DNA of 64,000 nt from Methyloprofundus sedimenti (GCF_002072955.1 NZ_LPUF01000003.1:248001-312000); one strand, 5' to 3'. Shown: positions 1 through 9,768, numbered from the stretch's first letter. Notes: generated by a model from the letters alone, not told the origin. Translations and numbers: made by a program.

Positions 1-131
1 AATACTTCTGACGCCTGTGCGAATGTGTCTTTAATATCCGGATAAGTTTCAGCCATTTCGGTCATCATGCCAACCGATTGCGAACCCTGCCCTGGAAAAA
101 CAAAGGCAAGTTGTTTATTTTGTGTACTCAT
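1..131 (-). CDS. fabD: malonyl-CoA:ACP transacylase, N-terminal part
   Basis: This is the first 43 codons of FabD, which loads malonate onto acyl carrier protein for fatty acid elongation. The rest lies outside the window. The visible protein starts MSTQNKQLAFVFPGQGSQSV, and FPGQGSQ is the hallmark oxyanion-hole motif near the N-terminus of the family. It follows fabH by 10 bases on the same strand, the usual fabH-fabD order. Identity rests on the motif plus context, since the GHSxG serine site is not in view. Confidence 0.93.
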   Translation of the reverse strand, partial: MSTQNKQLAFVFPGQGSQSVGMMTEMAETYPDIKDTFAQASEV

Positions 132-141
132 ATAAAACCTA

Positions 142-1104
142 CTAATATTTGATTAGCGCAGAACCCCAGGTAAAGCCCGCCCCAAATGCTTCTAATAAAA
201 CCACATGTCCGCGCTGAATACGACCATCTCTAACCGCTTCATTAAAAGCCAGTAAAACTGATGCTGAAGAAGTATTTCCTTGCTCTTCTAATGTCAATAC
301 CACTTGATCCATGGACATTTTTAATTTTTTTGCCGTAGCCGCAATAATGCGGCTGTTAGCTTGATGAGGTACCAGCCAGTCAATTTCTTCTTTCTGCATA
401 TTATTAGCGGCCAGCGTTTCGTCTACAATACGTCCCAGGGTATTCACCGCGACTTTAAACACCTCGTTGCCTTTCATCATAATATAGCTAGCCGTATCAG
501 CTTTGCCTAAAGCCTGCGGGTTCGGACAGTTTAATAAATCCTCAAACCGTCCATCCGAATGAATATGCGTTGATAAAAGCCCCGCTTCATCAGAAGCCTG
601 GAGCAAAACAGCGCCTGCCCCATCGCCAAATAGAATACACGTCCCCCGGTCAGTCCAGTCAACAATACGTGAACAAATTTCCGTTCCAACGACTAAAACT
701 GTTTTAGCCGCACCTGACTTGATATATTGATTAGCCATATCCAGGCCAAAAATTGAGCCCGAGCAAGCCGCCTGTATATCAAATGCAACACATTCTTTAA
801 TTCCCAGACGATGCTGCAACATACACCCTGTACTGGGGTAAATATTATCTGGTGTTCCGGTAGCAACAATAATTAAATTGATGTCCTTAGGGTTGATATC
901 CGCCATTTTAATCGCTTGTCTGGCGGCAATTTCCGCCATACTCGAAGCGGTCTCATCTTTAGCAGCTATGCGTCGGCTTTTGATTCCGGTACGTTCAAAA
1001 ATCCAGCTATCTGAGGTATCCACTGTGCGCGAAATATCCTCATTCGTTTTTATTTCAGCGGGTAAATAACCCCCGGTACCAATTACTTTTGCATAAACTG
1101 TCAT
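142..1104 (-). CDS. fabH: beta-ketoacyl-ACP synthase III
   Basis: FabH condenses acetyl-CoA with malonyl-ACP to start fatty acid synthesis in the cytoplasm. The 320-residue length is normal. The catalytic triad is visible: Cys114 in QAACSGS, His247 in VPHQANSR and Asn277 in EQGNTSS. The ATG overlaps the plsX stop as ATGA, which suggests translational coupling. The gene ends in TAG, which is useful because it shows that amber is an ordinary stop codon in this genome. Confidence 0.97.
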   Translation of the reverse strand: MTVYAKVIGTGGYLPAEIKTNEDISRTVDTSDSWIFERTGIKSRRIAAKDETASSMAEIAARQAIKMADINPKDINLIIVATGTPDNIYPSTGCMLQHRLGIKECVAFDIQAACSGSIFGLDMANQYIKSGAAKTVLVVGTEICSRIVDWTDRGTCILFGDGAGAVLLQASDEAGLLSTHIHSDGRFEDLLNCPNPQALGKADTASYIMMKGNEVFKVAVNTLGRIVDETLAANNMQKEEIDWLVPHQANSRIIAATAKKLKMSMDQVVLTLEEQGNTSSASVLLAFNEAVRDGRIQRGHVVLLEAFGAGFTWGSALIKY

Positions 1105-2129
1105 GCGCTTTCTCTCCTGCTTAAAGCGTGCTCAACTTGCTCGCTAATTTTTTGGATCACATTTTTTTCTACTTCAACTTCAGCCAAATGAATTGCGGTC
1201 TTAAAAGCCAATGCATCTGCACCACCATGACTTTTTATCACCAAGCCTTTCAGTCCCAAAAAGCTAGCGCCATTATGTAATCTTGGATCAATACGATTTT
1301 TTATGGTGTTTAATACCGGGTAAGAAATCAATGCTGCAACCTTGGTCAATAGATTTTTGCCAAATGATTCTTTTAAAACAGAAGTAATCATTTTCGCTGC
1401 GCCTTCAATTGATTTTAAAGCGATATTTCCGACAAAGCCATCACAAACAATTAGATCAACTTTTTCATCCCCCGCGTTAAGTGAATTACCTTCTACATAT
1501 CCAATATAGTTAAGGTCAGAGCTTTCTAACAATTTCGCTGCTGCTTTTACTTGTTCATTTCCTTTAGTTTCTTCTTCACCAATATTTAGCAAACCCACTT
1601 TAGGGTCACTGATATTTTCCAATGCTTTAACAACTTCAGCTCCCATGACTGCAAATTGAAACAGGCTTTCTGCTGAACTGTCTACATTCGCGCCCAAATC
1701 AAGCACATGCGTATGCCCAAAAATTGAAGGCATAGAGGATATAATAGCCGGCCTATCTATTCCCGGAATCATTTTTAAAACAAATTTTGCAGTCGCCATC
1801 AGGGCACCGGTATTTCCAGCACTGACACAGGCATCCGCCTGACCATCACGCACCAGATTAATCGCCACACGCATTGATGAATCCTTCTTATTTCTTAGCG
1901 CCTTAGACGGGGATTCATCCATAGCAACACACTGCGATGCATGTTGAATAGATAAGCGCCCTTTAAAATCTATCAAAGCCTGCTCAAGCAAGGGAACAAG
2001 AATTTGCTCATTTCCAACCAATATAAGTTGCAAATTCGGATTCTCGCGCAAGCGATCCAGAGAGGCAGGAATGGTTGATTCGGGTCCATGATCACCACCC
2101 ATTGCATCTATCGAAATTATTAAACTCAC
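1101..2129 (-). CDS. plsX: phosphate acyltransferase PlsX
   Basis: PlsX makes acyl-phosphate from acyl-ACP, the acyl donor for PlsY in phospholipid synthesis. The protein is 342 residues, typical of the family, and opens with ISIDAMGGDHGP, the family's N-terminal signature. SAGNTGALMA and CDGFVGNIALK are further conserved segments. The start is GTG, read as methionine, 10 bases after a GGAG ribosome site. It lies between rpmF and fabH, the classic order. A terminator-like hairpin separates it from rpmF, so it may depend on read-through or on its own promoter. Confidence 0.96.
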   Translation of the reverse strand: MSLIISIDAMGGDHGPESTIPASLDRLRENPNLQLILVGNEQILVPLLEQALIDFKGRLSIQHASQCVAMDESPSKALRNKKDSSMRVAINLVRDGQADACVSAGNTGALMATAKFVLKMIPGIDRPAIISSMPSIFGHTHVLDLGANVDSSAESLFQFAVMGAEVVKALENISDPKVGLLNIGEEETKGNEQVKAAAKLLESSDLNYIGYVEGNSLNAGDEKVDLIVCDGFVGNIALKSIEGAAKMITSVLKESFGKNLLTKVAALISYPVLNTIKNRIDPRLHNGASFLGLKGLVIKSHGGADALAFKTAIHLAEVEVEKNVIQKISEQVEHALSRRESA

Positions 2130-2159
2130 CTAAAGAAAACTCCAGTCACTGTTATAAAA

Positions 2160-2184
2160 AAAGCCGGGCATTAAGCCCGGCTTT
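2160..2184 (-). terminator. Rho-independent terminator between rpmF and plsX
   Basis: On the minus strand a perfect 10-bp stem (AAAGCCGGGC / GCCCGGCTTT) with a 5-base loop runs into a stretch of T residues. It sits 53 bases after the rpmF stop and 31 bases before the plsX start. It would end most rpmF transcripts and let only part of the transcription reach plsX-fabH-fabD. Confidence 0.85.
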
Positions 2185-2236
2185 CTATACTGATGAAACT
2201 AACTGTTGCACAAATAAATGCACTAATTATGATAAC

Positions 2237-2416
2237 TTAATCTTCTTCAGTTGCAACGATTTGACGGCCTTTGAAATAACCATCAGGCGTAACATGGTGA
2301 CGCAAATGCGTTTCACCTGTCGTAGGGTCTTGTGATAATGTTTTCGCAGTCAATGAGTCATGCGAACGACGCTGACCGCGTCTTGAACGAGTTACTTTGC
2401 TTTTTTGTACGGCCAT
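2237..2416 (-). CDS. rpmF: 50S ribosomal protein L32
   Basis: This 59-residue protein of the large ribosomal subunit begins [20 protein letters not shown], the conserved basic N-terminus of L32. It continues with [12 protein letters not shown] and ends in an acidic tail. Its ATG overlaps the stop of the upstream yceD gene by one base (TAATG), so translation of the two is probably coupled. A strong terminator follows. The yceD-rpmF-plsX-fabH order is the standard gammaproteobacterial arrangement. Confidence 0.97.
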   Translation of the reverse strand: MAVQKSKVTRSRRGQRRSHDSLTAKTLSQDPTTGETHLRHHVTPDGYFKGRQIVATEED

Positions 2417-2937
2417 TATTGGTCTCCAGTAATTTTTAGTTTAGCTAAAACAGAAAAAGGGTTATCAGATTCTTGTTTAATTTTCTTGGGCTCAGCAAGC
2501 TTTACAGCGGGCTCATATTGTAAACATTTATGCGTATGCCTAGGATAGTCTGGCAAAGAAATAAGTACTTCATCCTCGATAAACTCCGGCAACGAGATCT
2601 TTTCGTCTGCAATCATAAGTGGTTCTAACCCATCAACCAGGCGATCAGCCTGCTCAATTGTTTGCACCATACCTATTTTTACCGGCTTGTCTACCAACCA
2701 GTCCAGTGCTTCCATACAGCTTTGACATATTAGCGTTATATGACCTTCTATACGCCCTTCTATAACAGGAACTTTACCTTCTTTATAAAACTGCAAATCT
2801 ACTTTCAGCTCGCCTTTTTTATCAAAAAGAATATCGACAAGACGACCTAATCGCTGCAAGCCTAAACGACCATGTACGTGACTCTGCCGTTCAGCAAAGA
2901 CAACGGGATCTATAAATTCGGGTAATTGATCTGACAT
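2416..2937 (-). CDS. yceD: YceD family protein (DUF177)
   Basis: YceD is a small, widely conserved protein encoded beside rpmF; in other bacteria the family is linked to 23S rRNA accumulation. The chosen start gives [18 protein letters not shown], matching the LDPV-type N-terminus of E. coli YceD as I remember it. The [14 protein letters not shown] segment holds the conserved CxxC pair, and NPFSVLAKL is the conserved C-terminal motif. The reading frame is open upstream to 3000, but a near-consensus promoter lies inside that stretch, which argues for the shorter start. Confidence 0.9.
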   Translation of the reverse strand: MSDQLPEFIDPVVFAERQSHVHGRLGLQRLGRLVDILFDKKGELKVDLQFYKEGKVPVIEGRIEGHITLICQSCMEALDWLVDKPVKIGMVQTIEQADRLVDGLEPLMIADEKISLPEFIEDEVLISLPDYPRHTHKCLQYEPAVKLAEPKKIKQESDNPFSVLAKLKITGDQ

Positions 2938-2946
2938 AAACGTGTA

Positions 2947-2976
2947 ATAATAGCCGGTATAGATACTTTCTGTCAA
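2947..2976 (-). promoter_or_regulatory. sigma-70 promoter for yceD-rpmF
   Basis: On the minus strand TTGACA (2976-2971) is followed by an 18-base spacer and TATTAT (2952-2947). This is a perfect -35 and a five-of-six -10 element. Transcription would start near 2940, only about three bases before the yceD ATG, so the message would be almost leaderless. No Shine-Dalgarno sequence is visible before that ATG. The promoter also lies just outside the divergent maf start at 2987. Confidence 0.7.
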
Positions 2977-2986
2977 TTTAATTCTC

Positions 2987-3580
2987 ATGCAAACCAACAA
3001 CCTAGTTCTGGCATCTAGCTCTAAATATCGAAAAACCTTACTAGAAAAATTACGCCTGAATTTTATCTGCGCCGACCCGGGAATCGATGAATCATCAAAA
3101 AAAAATGAAAACCCAAAACAACTGGCTTTACGCCTGGCAAAAGAAAAAGCGCATGCTCTTGTTCCCGATTACCCAGGGCACCTGATTATTGCTTCGGATC
3201 AAGTTGCCATACTAGATCAAGTACAACTTCAAAAACCAGGAAACCGGCAGAATGCTATCAAACAATTACAACTCTCCTCTGGTTCTAAAGTAATTTTTTA
3301 CACCAGTGTTTGCATACTTAATAGCGCAACTAATGAAATTAAATACGATCTTGATAGCTGTACTGTGTATTTTAAAAAACTTAACGATCAACAGATAAAA
3401 AATTACGTAGACCTTGAAAAACCTTATGGCTGTGCAGGTAGCTTTAAATCAGAAGGCCTTGGCATTGCCTTGTTTGAACGGATTGAAGGAGATGACCCAA
3501 ATGCGCTGATCGGCTTGCCATTGATTAAGCTTATTGGTTTACTTGATGCATTTAATATCGACGTATTAAAAAATAAATAA
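2987..3580 (+). CDS. yceF: Maf family nucleotide pyrophosphatase (YceF type)
   Basis: Maf proteins hydrolyse non-canonical nucleoside triphosphates; the YceF branch prefers m7GTP. The 197-residue protein has the N-terminal LASSSKYRKTLLEKL motif (Ser/Arg substrate site), the DES motif in DPGIDESS, IIASDQVAIL containing the catalytic Asp, and the conserved CAGSFKSEGLG. GDDPNALIGLPL follows, also typical. The gene is divergent from yceD-rpmF, the same arrangement as in E. coli. Assignment to the YceF rather than the YhdE branch rests on the FKSEGLGIALFERIEG segment. Confidence 0.93.
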   Translation: MQTNNLVLASSSKYRKTLLEKLRLNFICADPGIDESSKKNENPKQLALRLAKEKAHALVPDYPGHLIIASDQVAILDQVQLQKPGNRQNAIKQLQLSSGSKVIFYTSVCILNSATNEIKYDLDSCTVYFKKLNDQQIKNYVDLEKPYGCAGSFKSEGLGIALFERIEGDDPNALIGLPLIKLIGLLDAFNIDVLKNK

Positions 3581-3848
3581 AACCATCGCAATGGAGGCAA
3601 TAGTATCCAACTAACCACACTATCCATATGCTAGCTCTTCTAGGGTTTAATATTAGAAAAGATGCTAAAAACGCCTGCATAAAGTCGAATACATGATTTT
3701 TCCTGCAACTTTACTTTATACCTAACCTGTTATATGAATCTGAGCAACTTGCCGCAACCATAACATTATAAGCCCAGGTCTATTGTTTCAACATAAATGC
3801 ACATACACTATCGCTGCCGACAAAAAATCATTGCCATGATTCAATAAT

Positions 3849-4835
3849 TTACTGCAAAATCGATTCCAGCGAATAACCATCCACTTCAATAATCTCTTTT
3901 AGTTTTTTTAAAGCATCCAGTTGTATTTGACGCACCCGTTCACGCGTGACGCCTAATTCGCAGGCAACGAGCTCAAGCGTAGTATGCTCATAACCACACA
4001 AGCCATAACGACGGCAAATGACTTCAGCTTGTTTTTTGGATAACTTCGACAACCAGACATTAACATTTTCTTTGATGCCTTCATCATGAACCTGATCCAG
4101 TAGAGTAACGGCCTCATTATCTGCAATAGAATCAACCAGCATTCTTTCTGAATCAAAAGGACTAGGCGCATCGATTGAAGTGACGCGTTCATTTAATTTA
4201 AGCATTTTCTGCACGAGCTTAACCGGCTTGTCCAAGTAGGCCGCAATATCTTCGGCACTTGGCTCTGTCTCCAATTTCTGTAATAAATGGCGCCGAGCCT
4301 TTAAAAATACACTCATTTCCTTAAGTATATGAATAGGCAACCTAATGGTACGTGCTTGGTTCATCACCGCACGTTCAATAGCTTGTCGTATCCACCAGGT
4401 AGCATAAGTAGAGAAACGAAAACCGAGTTCAGGATCAAATTTTTCAACTGCGCGAATTAATCCCAGATTTCCTTCTTCAATCAAATCCAGTAAAGGTAAG
4501 CCCCGGTTTAGATATCTGCGCGATATTTTTACCACTAGACGTAAGTTACTTTCAATCATAATCTGACGTGCTCGCTGATCGCCCTGCAGAACTTTTGTCC
4601 CGTAGAATTTTTCTTGCTCAGCCGTTAGCAAAGTCGAACGACTCAATTCATGAAGATAAAATTTAGTTGCATCGAAGTTATGGTCTTTTTTCTCTTGTAT
4701 CTCTGGTATTGGATCTACAAGCGCCTCATCATCCACTCTACAATCATTATCAGCATCAATAATAGCATCCGCAATATACATATCTAAACTTTCAGACGTA
4801 CTAATGTCTTCAGTACTCATTAATTCTTTTAACAT
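3849..4835 (-). CDS. rpoS: RNA polymerase sigma factor RpoS
   Basis: RpoS is the stationary-phase and general-stress sigma factor. The 328-residue protein lacks the large sigma-1.1 region of RpoD. Region 1.2 starts at [13 protein letters not shown], region 2 includes [20 protein letters not shown] and [16 protein letters not shown], and region 4 ends with the helix-turn-helix [16 protein letters not shown]. The start has a good AGGAG site six bases upstream. Upstream nlpD on the same strand is the classic RpoS partner and separates it from RpoH and other group-2 factors. Confidence 0.94.
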   Translation of the reverse strand: MLKELMSTEDISTSESLDMYIADAIIDADNDCRVDDEALVDPIPEIQEKKDHNFDATKFYLHELSRSTLLTAEQEKFYGTKVLQGDQRARQIMIESNLRLVVKISRRYLNRGLPLLDLIEEGNLGLIRAVEKFDPELGFRFSTYATWWIRQAIERAVMNQARTIRLPIHILKEMSVFLKARRHLLQKLETEPSAEDIAAYLDKPVKLVQKMLKLNERVTSIDAPSPFDSERMLVDSIADNEAVTLLDQVHDEGIKENVNVWLSKLSKKQAEVICRRYGLCGYEHTTLELVACELGVTRERVRQIQLDALKKLKEIIEVDGYSLESILQ

Positions 4836-4873
4836 GCTTAACTCCTACTCTTTCTTTTCGGTCTCACTACCCT

Positions 4874-5575
4874 TTAAGGCAAATACAATATGGGGTTAAC
4901 AGATTTTCCATTTTTCCTGATTTCAAAATGTAAAGCGGGTTTGGCATCTACTCCAACTCCCATCTCTGCTATTACTTGCCCTTTTGATACTTTATGACCT
5001 TCTTTCACCAGTAAGCGACGGTTATGTGCATAAGCACTTAAATACAAATAATTATGCTTAATGATTAATAATTTACCATACCCAACCAAACCGCTTCCGC
5101 TATAGACAACAATCCCGGATTCGGCAGCTCTAATTTTTTTACCAACATAGCCAGCAATATCAAGACCTTTATTACCCGTTCTATAAAAATTTCTCAACAA
5201 CTTCCCTTCTACCGGCCACTGCCAGTACAACTTTAACACCTTTTCCTTATTTATTGAAATAGTTGATGTTTTTTTATTTAATTTCTTCTTATTTTGCGTT
5301 TTTTTATACTTGATTTCGCGAAATAATTTTAGCTTCTGTCCCTGATAAACTTTATATGGCGGAGGAATTTTATTCCATGCTGCCAGACGCTTATATCCAT
5401 GCCCTGACCTATAACCAATCGAATATAAGGTGTCGCCTTTTTTTACTGTGTAATACGAGCCTTTGGTCAAGTCACGCTTATGCGGCTGAACAGGTACTTT
5501 AGGTTGCGAGCTGGCACACCCCGCTATACACATGATTATTATGAAAAAAATAATAACTTTATATGAACGGCGCAT
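4874..5575 (-). CDS. nlpD: NlpD-type LysM/M23 lipoprotein
   Basis: NlpD activates the amidase AmiC during cell separation. The N-terminus is a lipoprotein signal ending in CIAGCASS. A LysM domain follows (YTVKKGDTLYSIGYRSG, about residues 42-85), and the last 100 residues are an M23-like domain. The zinc ligands look degenerate: the usual HxGxD is NKGLDIAG, as in E. coli NlpD, so it is probably a regulator and not a peptidase. Its place just upstream of rpoS supports the name. At 233 residues it is shorter than E. coli NlpD because the low-complexity linker is short. Confidence 0.92.
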   Translation of the reverse strand: MRRSYKVIIFFIIIMCIAGCASSQPKVPVQPHKRDLTKGSYYTVKKGDTLYSIGYRSGHGYKRLAAWNKIPPPYKVYQGQKLKLFREIKYKKTQNKKKLNKKTSTISINKEKVLKLYWQWPVEGKLLRNFYRTGNKGLDIAGYVGKKIRAAESGIVVYSGSGLVGYGKLLIIKHNYLYLSAYAHNRRLLVKEGHKVSKGQVIAEMGVGVDAKPALHFEIRKNGKSVNPILYLP

Positions 5576-5641
5576 AAGTTAATTTAAATCTAACAAGAAA
5601 AAATTAACTTTTGTATAACTGAAAACTACGATAGAGCATGA

Positions 5642-6136
5642 CTATTTATTTTTTAGTAATATTTCTTTAGCCCGATTTATTTGAGCAGCAAGGTAACTAG
5701 AACCTCCGCGATCAGGATGATTTTTCAGCATTAGCTTACGATGAGCTTCAATAATTTCCTGACGAGTTGCGGATATACTTACCCCCAAAATTTTATAAGC
5801 CTCTTCAGCAGTCATAACGCCTGCATGATGGGCATTCCCTGAATTTCCTGCGGTAAAGTTTCCGCGTCCTCGAAACATAGACCACAAACGCTGTAACTGC
5901 GGTGCATAACGCAAAGCCAGGGGCAAAAACCGTAACACAAAAGCCATCAGCACACTTAATGCAGCAACAATCCAGCTTAAACGCCCGATGATGGCCAAAA
6001 GCAAAAAACTCAGCGCTATTGCATACAGAACACTTTTTTTAATGTAGGGCTTGCGTTCATCTGATGATTTTTGCAAAAAAACTTTAAACCAAAAAACAGC
6101 AGCAATAATAAAGATTAATATATATACTCTGATCAA
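5642..6136 (-). CDS. membrane-anchored DnaJ-domain protein
   Basis: The 164-residue protein has N-terminal hydrophobic segments (about residues 1-20 and 33-75) and a C-terminal J domain from about residue 110, with AYKILGVS, the HPD motif in KNHPDRGG and a closing helix. The J domain at the C-terminus of a membrane anchor resembles the Pam18/Tim14 layout and suggests it recruits DnaK to the membrane. The start is TTG with an AAGGA site six bases upstream. It is not DjlA, which has a TerB-like domain. Its specific role is unknown. Confidence 0.82.
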   Translation of the reverse strand: MIRVYILIFIIAAVFWFKVFLQKSSDERKPYIKKSVLYAIALSFLLLAIIGRLSWIVAALSVLMAFVLRFLPLALRYAPQLQRLWSMFRGRGNFTAGNSGNAHHAGVMTAEEAYKILGVSISATRQEIIEAHRKLMLKNHPDRGGSSYLAAQINRAKEILLKNK

Positions 6137-6718
6137 AATTTTTCCTTTATATTTCTTATTGTCTTACAGACCAATAGAATCAATGTTAAAGGATACTACA
6201 GAAGATTCATAATCTAGCATAAAATAAACAAATTGTTTCCACGGCATAAAACTCAAACTGGGAGACTGTGTAAAGTTTAAATGTATACTAAATCTTTATT
6301 ACTTATTAGCACCATGGCTTGTGTCTGTGAAGCGCAATTGGAATAATACTGGTGATAATTATAAAAACAGCTGAGACTACAAGACAGGCAATCAAAGCTG
6401 ATGATTGATACGCTCTCAGCCATATAATTATTATACCCGGCAGGCGGCCTGGTGTATTAGTCATACAATAAAAGCCGACATCATGAAACGCATCATCCTC
6501 TTTGACATAGGCAACAATTAGATAGAAAGAGCAACTGAATTAAAGATGCATATTACTCCGAAAGCGATTAAGCTAACAACCAATATATGAATGCTGGTCA
6601 AACTTGAAATAAAAAAGCTGTTACAGTCAATCCAGTATTATTACAGGAAACACTGAGTTTTCACGACAGAAAAACCACTTTGTTCTCTGCAGGAAAAAAA
6701 GCTGGAGTTATTTTTTCT
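6137..6718 (-). other. intergenic region without a recognised gene
   Basis: These 580 bases between the DnaJ-domain gene and the narK remnant have stops in all frames at short intervals. No tRNA, terminator or repeat is evident. One short ATG frame at 6483 gives only 12 codons. The region may contain the lost remainder of older nitrate-respiration genes, but no protein similarity could be recognised. Confidence 0.4.
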
Positions 6719-7075
6719 TTATGGATATTCTTCGTCAGGTAAATGCAACATTTCAGGTAAAGACTTCGGTCCTTTTAATTCAGGATGAATTTTTCTATCT
6801 AATAAGGCAATTAAAGTATGCATCCAGACGACAGAAACACCAACAATTACAAAAAGCAGCATAAAACAGCTAATCCAGACACCGATAGCATCATTCATAA
6901 TACCGAAGCAGATCGGTAGAACAAATCCACCTAAACCACCAATCATCCCTACTAGAGCATTCATTGATCCGACATGGTGAGGATAATAAACAGGAATATG
7001 TTTATACACAACCGCTTTACCCAAAGACATAAAAAACCTAAAAAAATAGTCAAGATCACAATTGCGAGAGTTGGT
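6719..7075 (-). pseudogene. narK-like nitrate/nitrite transporter remnant
   Basis: The last ~110 codons of a NarK-type major facilitator protein survive, including VGMIGGLGGFVLPICFG, the conserved late NNP-family signature, and a cytoplasmic tail. An ATG frame begins at 7030, but the family sequence continues upstream in another frame (AIVILTIFLGF) through a run of T residues near 7031-7051. One base therefore appears lost. Homology stops near 7075 and the first ~400 residues are missing. It is a different paralogue from the intact narK at 15876 and lies at the distal end of the same cluster. Confidence 0.8.
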
Positions 7076-7202
7076 TTTTAAAAGCTGAATGAGCGATAGA
7101 GACTATAGAAGAGTTACCCAAACCCTCTAACCGCTCACCTCAGCCTAAATTTTCTTAATGCTAGCGATGTTTAGTGTAGAAACAATTTGATACATCTGTA
7201 AG

Positions 7203-8387
7203 TTAATGCCCTGAATGCATGTCTGCTTTCTGATCTTTGTTATTTTCTGTCTCTCCGTTATACAAAGAGTCATTTTCAGGACCAGTAACATCCAAAATTC
7301 CCCAGGCACCTCTATCGACTCGCGCTAATGCATGGTCAACTAAAACATAATTACCCGGATAATCTACCTGAAACTCGACAACACTTGCTCCACCAGCTGG
7401 AACCAATGTGGTTTGTATATTTTCTAATGGATTGCTTAATGCAGCTTCTGAATACACTCGATCAAAAATCTCACCGATAAGATGGAAAGAAGAAATTTTG
7501 GCTACTCCCGCATTACCTATAAACATGCGAATCTTGTCACCAACTTTTGCATTTAATTGACCTTCACCGACCAAAGCTCCCGTACGGCCATTAAAGACAA
7601 TATACTCGGGGCGTTCATCAATCATTTTACGACTGTTAAACTTTTGAAAGCCTGTCTTCCCTAAACTACCTTTGGTGTAAAGCTCGCCTTGCATGATATA
7701 AAACTCATGATCAACCCTGGAAAGGCCTTGTTTAGGTTCAACCAATATCATCCCATACATGCCATTAGCTATATGAGTCGCAGGGTTTCCTGCCGCGCAA
7801 TGATAAACATACAAGCCAGCTGTGCTGGCTTTAAATGTAAGCGTTTTGGTTTCGCCGGGGGCAACTTCGGTTACTGCTTTACCGCCACCAGGGCCAGTTA
7901 CAGCGTGCAAATCTATCGCGTGGCTGTGACTACTGGATTTATCATTATGCAAGCTCAATTCAACCGTATCTCCCTCTCTTACTCTCAAAAATGGACCGGG
8001 AACTGTGTTATTGAAAGTCCAGTAATGATAAAGGATATTGGGGGCAACTTTAGAAATAACTTCTACAGCCTCAAGCTTAATAACAACGTTTTCTGAATGT
8101 TTTCGATCAAGAGGCTCCGGTAAAGCAGAAGCATTTTTACTAATATCCTCCACTTTTTTATATTCAGAAATATTTATATTCATTTCATGCTGATAATGAT
8201 CACCAGGACCAAAATTGAATATTTGTTTTTTTGACGCATGTTTACTGGAAAGATGTTGACTACTTTCATTAGCCTGAACGGGTAGGATCAACAAAAGAGT
8301 CATGAAGAAAACCGTTAAAAACCCCGTCATGTTAGTTATATTGAAATAATTCAATTGATTACTTTGTTTTGTTATATTTGTTTGCAT
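7203..8387 (-). CDS. nirK: copper-containing nitrite reductase
   Basis: NirK reduces nitrite to nitric oxide in the periplasm with a type 1 and a type 2 copper centre. The 394-residue protein has an N-terminal signal (hydrophobic TVFFMTLLLILPVQA). Copper ligands are visible in SHAIDLHAV, YVYHCAAGNPATHIANGM (His-Cys and the type 1 His...Met) and SSFHLIGEIF. The C-terminal domain ends near VDRGAWGILDV, followed by a charged tail. The start at 8387 has an AGAGG site, whereas the frame open to 8426 has none. It follows narGHJI, so the cluster would carry nitrate to NO. Confidence 0.95.
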   Translation of the reverse strand: MQTNITKQSNQLNYFNITNMTGFLTVFFMTLLLILPVQANESSQHLSSKHASKKQIFNFGPGDHYQHEMNINISEYKKVEDISKNASALPEPLDRKHSENVVIKLEAVEVISKVAPNILYHYWTFNNTVPGPFLRVREGDTVELSLHNDKSSSHSHAIDLHAVTGPGGGKAVTEVAPGETKTLTFKASTAGLYVYHCAAGNPATHIANGMYGMILVEPKQGLSRVDHEFYIMQGELYTKGSLGKTGFQKFNSRKMIDERPEYIVFNGRTGALVGEGQLNAKVGDKIRMFIGNAGVAKISSFHLIGEIFDRVYSEAALSNPLENIQTTLVPAGGASVVEFQVDYPGNYVLVDHALARVDRGAWGILDVTGPENDSLYNGETENNKDQKADMHSGH

Positions 8388-8440
8388 ATAAACCTCTGAT
8401 CTATCTGTAAGGTACGCATCGCGCACTAAAACACTTGAAT

Positions 8441-8962
8441 TCAGACGGTTAAATGTCTCAACTCAGCCATTTTTTCTCCGGCCTGCTTTATTTGTTCTGA
8501 CGTTAGTATTTTTTTCACTTGTGGTGAAAAATCTTCATCTTCACGGATTAAATGCTCTCTAAGTATCTTTTCAAATTCAGTAGCTTGGTGTAAAAAATAA
8601 TCAAAATTAGTGATAGTTCCGGGGTTACTCAGCTGTTTAGCTAGTTTACTCCAGGATTCTTCTATCTCTTCATGATCCATTATCAAACGCTCAATCATGC
8701 CATCGACTAACACGGAACTTCCCAGCAATAATGGGAACAAACTCTGCTCTTCATCTCGATGATGCAAATGTGTCGCATGAGAATAATGACAATATGCTTC
8801 CATACATTGGTTTGCATAATCTTCATTCATGCCATTTTGTTTAATATTTGCTGCGAGTTGTAGCAATTGCTTGCCTCGTTCTAAAAAGTCTTCATGGTAA
8901 CTTTTTAAAACCACCAGGCCATCACTGAACCCAGTTAAGGGTTCTTCATATTTAAATTCCAT
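8441..8962 (-). CDS. hemerythrin-domain protein
   Basis: A 173-residue protein with a hemerythrin HHE-type four-helix fold. It has pairs of histidines and acidic residues such as HATHLHHRDEEQSLFP and IMDHEEIEESW, and REHLIREDEDF near the C-terminus. Such proteins bind a di-iron centre and sense or carry O2 or NO. Location between narI and nirK suggests a link to NO handling, for example iron-centre repair (YtfE-like), but this is inference. The start at 8962 has an AAGGA site nine bases upstream; an in-frame extension to 9040 has no such support. Confidence 0.85.
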   Translation of the reverse strand: MEFKYEEPLTGFSDGLVVLKSYHEDFLERGKQLLQLAANIKQNGMNEDYANQCMEAYCHYSHATHLHHRDEEQSLFPLLLGSSVLVDGMIERLIMDHEEIEESWSKLAKQLSNPGTITNFDYFLHQATEFEKILREHLIREDEDFSPQVKKILTSEQIKQAGEKMAELRHLTV

Positions 8963-9064
8963 CCAGAATCCTTTAAGGCTGTAGGTCGAGTTAGATTTTT
9001 TTGGCGCAGCAATAAAAACGTAACCCAAAAAATGCGCCATATCTGCGCAGGAACGAGACTCAAA

Positions 9065-9760
9065 TTAACGCTGCTTTACAAATTTGGTCCTGACAATCTG
9101 ATACGGTCTAAACATATAACCTAAAGGCATACTCCAGACATGTACCAGGCGGCTAAAAGGAAACAAGAAAAACACCGACATACCTAGAAATAAATGTAGT
9201 TTATAAATAAAACCTACCCCGGATAGATACTCAGGCTGCGCATTCAACATCAACATGCTTTGCACCCACTCAGCTAAAGCGACCATTACCGACGCATCGC
9301 CATTGAAAGCATGATAAATGGATACTGGAATGGTTAATAAACCGACTGCTAAAGTCAGCAAAATCCAGTCGAGAATAAAAATATCCATAAACCGGCTATT
9401 CGCCCGGACTCGCGGATGATACATGCGGCGTTTCCATAAAATCACCCCGCCCATCATACACAGAGAGCCAAAAGCTGCCCCTGCAGAAATGGCAACAATC
9501 TGGTGCATCATATCTGATACACCCAGCGCTAAAAACCAGCTATGCGGTGTCACCAAGCCTGCAAAATGCCCCAGAAACAAAGCTAATACACCAATATGAA
9601 AAAGAATACTGCCTTTACGCAATTGCTCTTTTTCAAATATCTGGCTGGAATCAGCTTTCCAGGTGTATTGTTCTCTATCAAAACGAATCACACTGCCCAC
9701 TAAAAAAGTAGTCAATGCGATATAAGGATAAAATCCAAAAATCAAGTTACTTAAATTCAT
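9065..9760 (-). CDS. narI: respiratory nitrate reductase gamma subunit
   Basis: NarI is the membrane diheme cytochrome b that passes quinol electrons to NarH. The 231-residue protein has five hydrophobic segments, starting LSNLIFGFYPYIALTTFLVG, and conserved haem-ligand histidines in FHIGVLALFLGHFAGL and in KLHLFLGMSVFFLFPFSRLVH. Length matches the family. It is the last nar gene, 8 bases after narJ, with the hemerythrin gene next. Confidence 0.96.
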   Translation of the reverse strand: MNLSNLIFGFYPYIALTTFLVGSVIRFDREQYTWKADSSQIFEKEQLRKGSILFHIGVLALFLGHFAGLVTPHSWFLALGVSDMMHQIVAISAGAAFGSLCMMGGVILWKRRMYHPRVRANSRFMDIFILDWILLTLAVGLLTIPVSIYHAFNGDASVMVALAEWVQSMLMLNAQPEYLSGVGFIYKLHLFLGMSVFFLFPFSRLVHVWSMPLGYMFRPYQIVRTKFVKQR

Positions 9761-9768
9761 ATCAATAC

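Noticed and set aside
878-1069. Plus-strand frame opposite fabH, and many similar frames opposite narG, narH, coxA and others
   Set aside because: They lie antisense to well-supported genes, have no ribosome sites and no recognisable domains.
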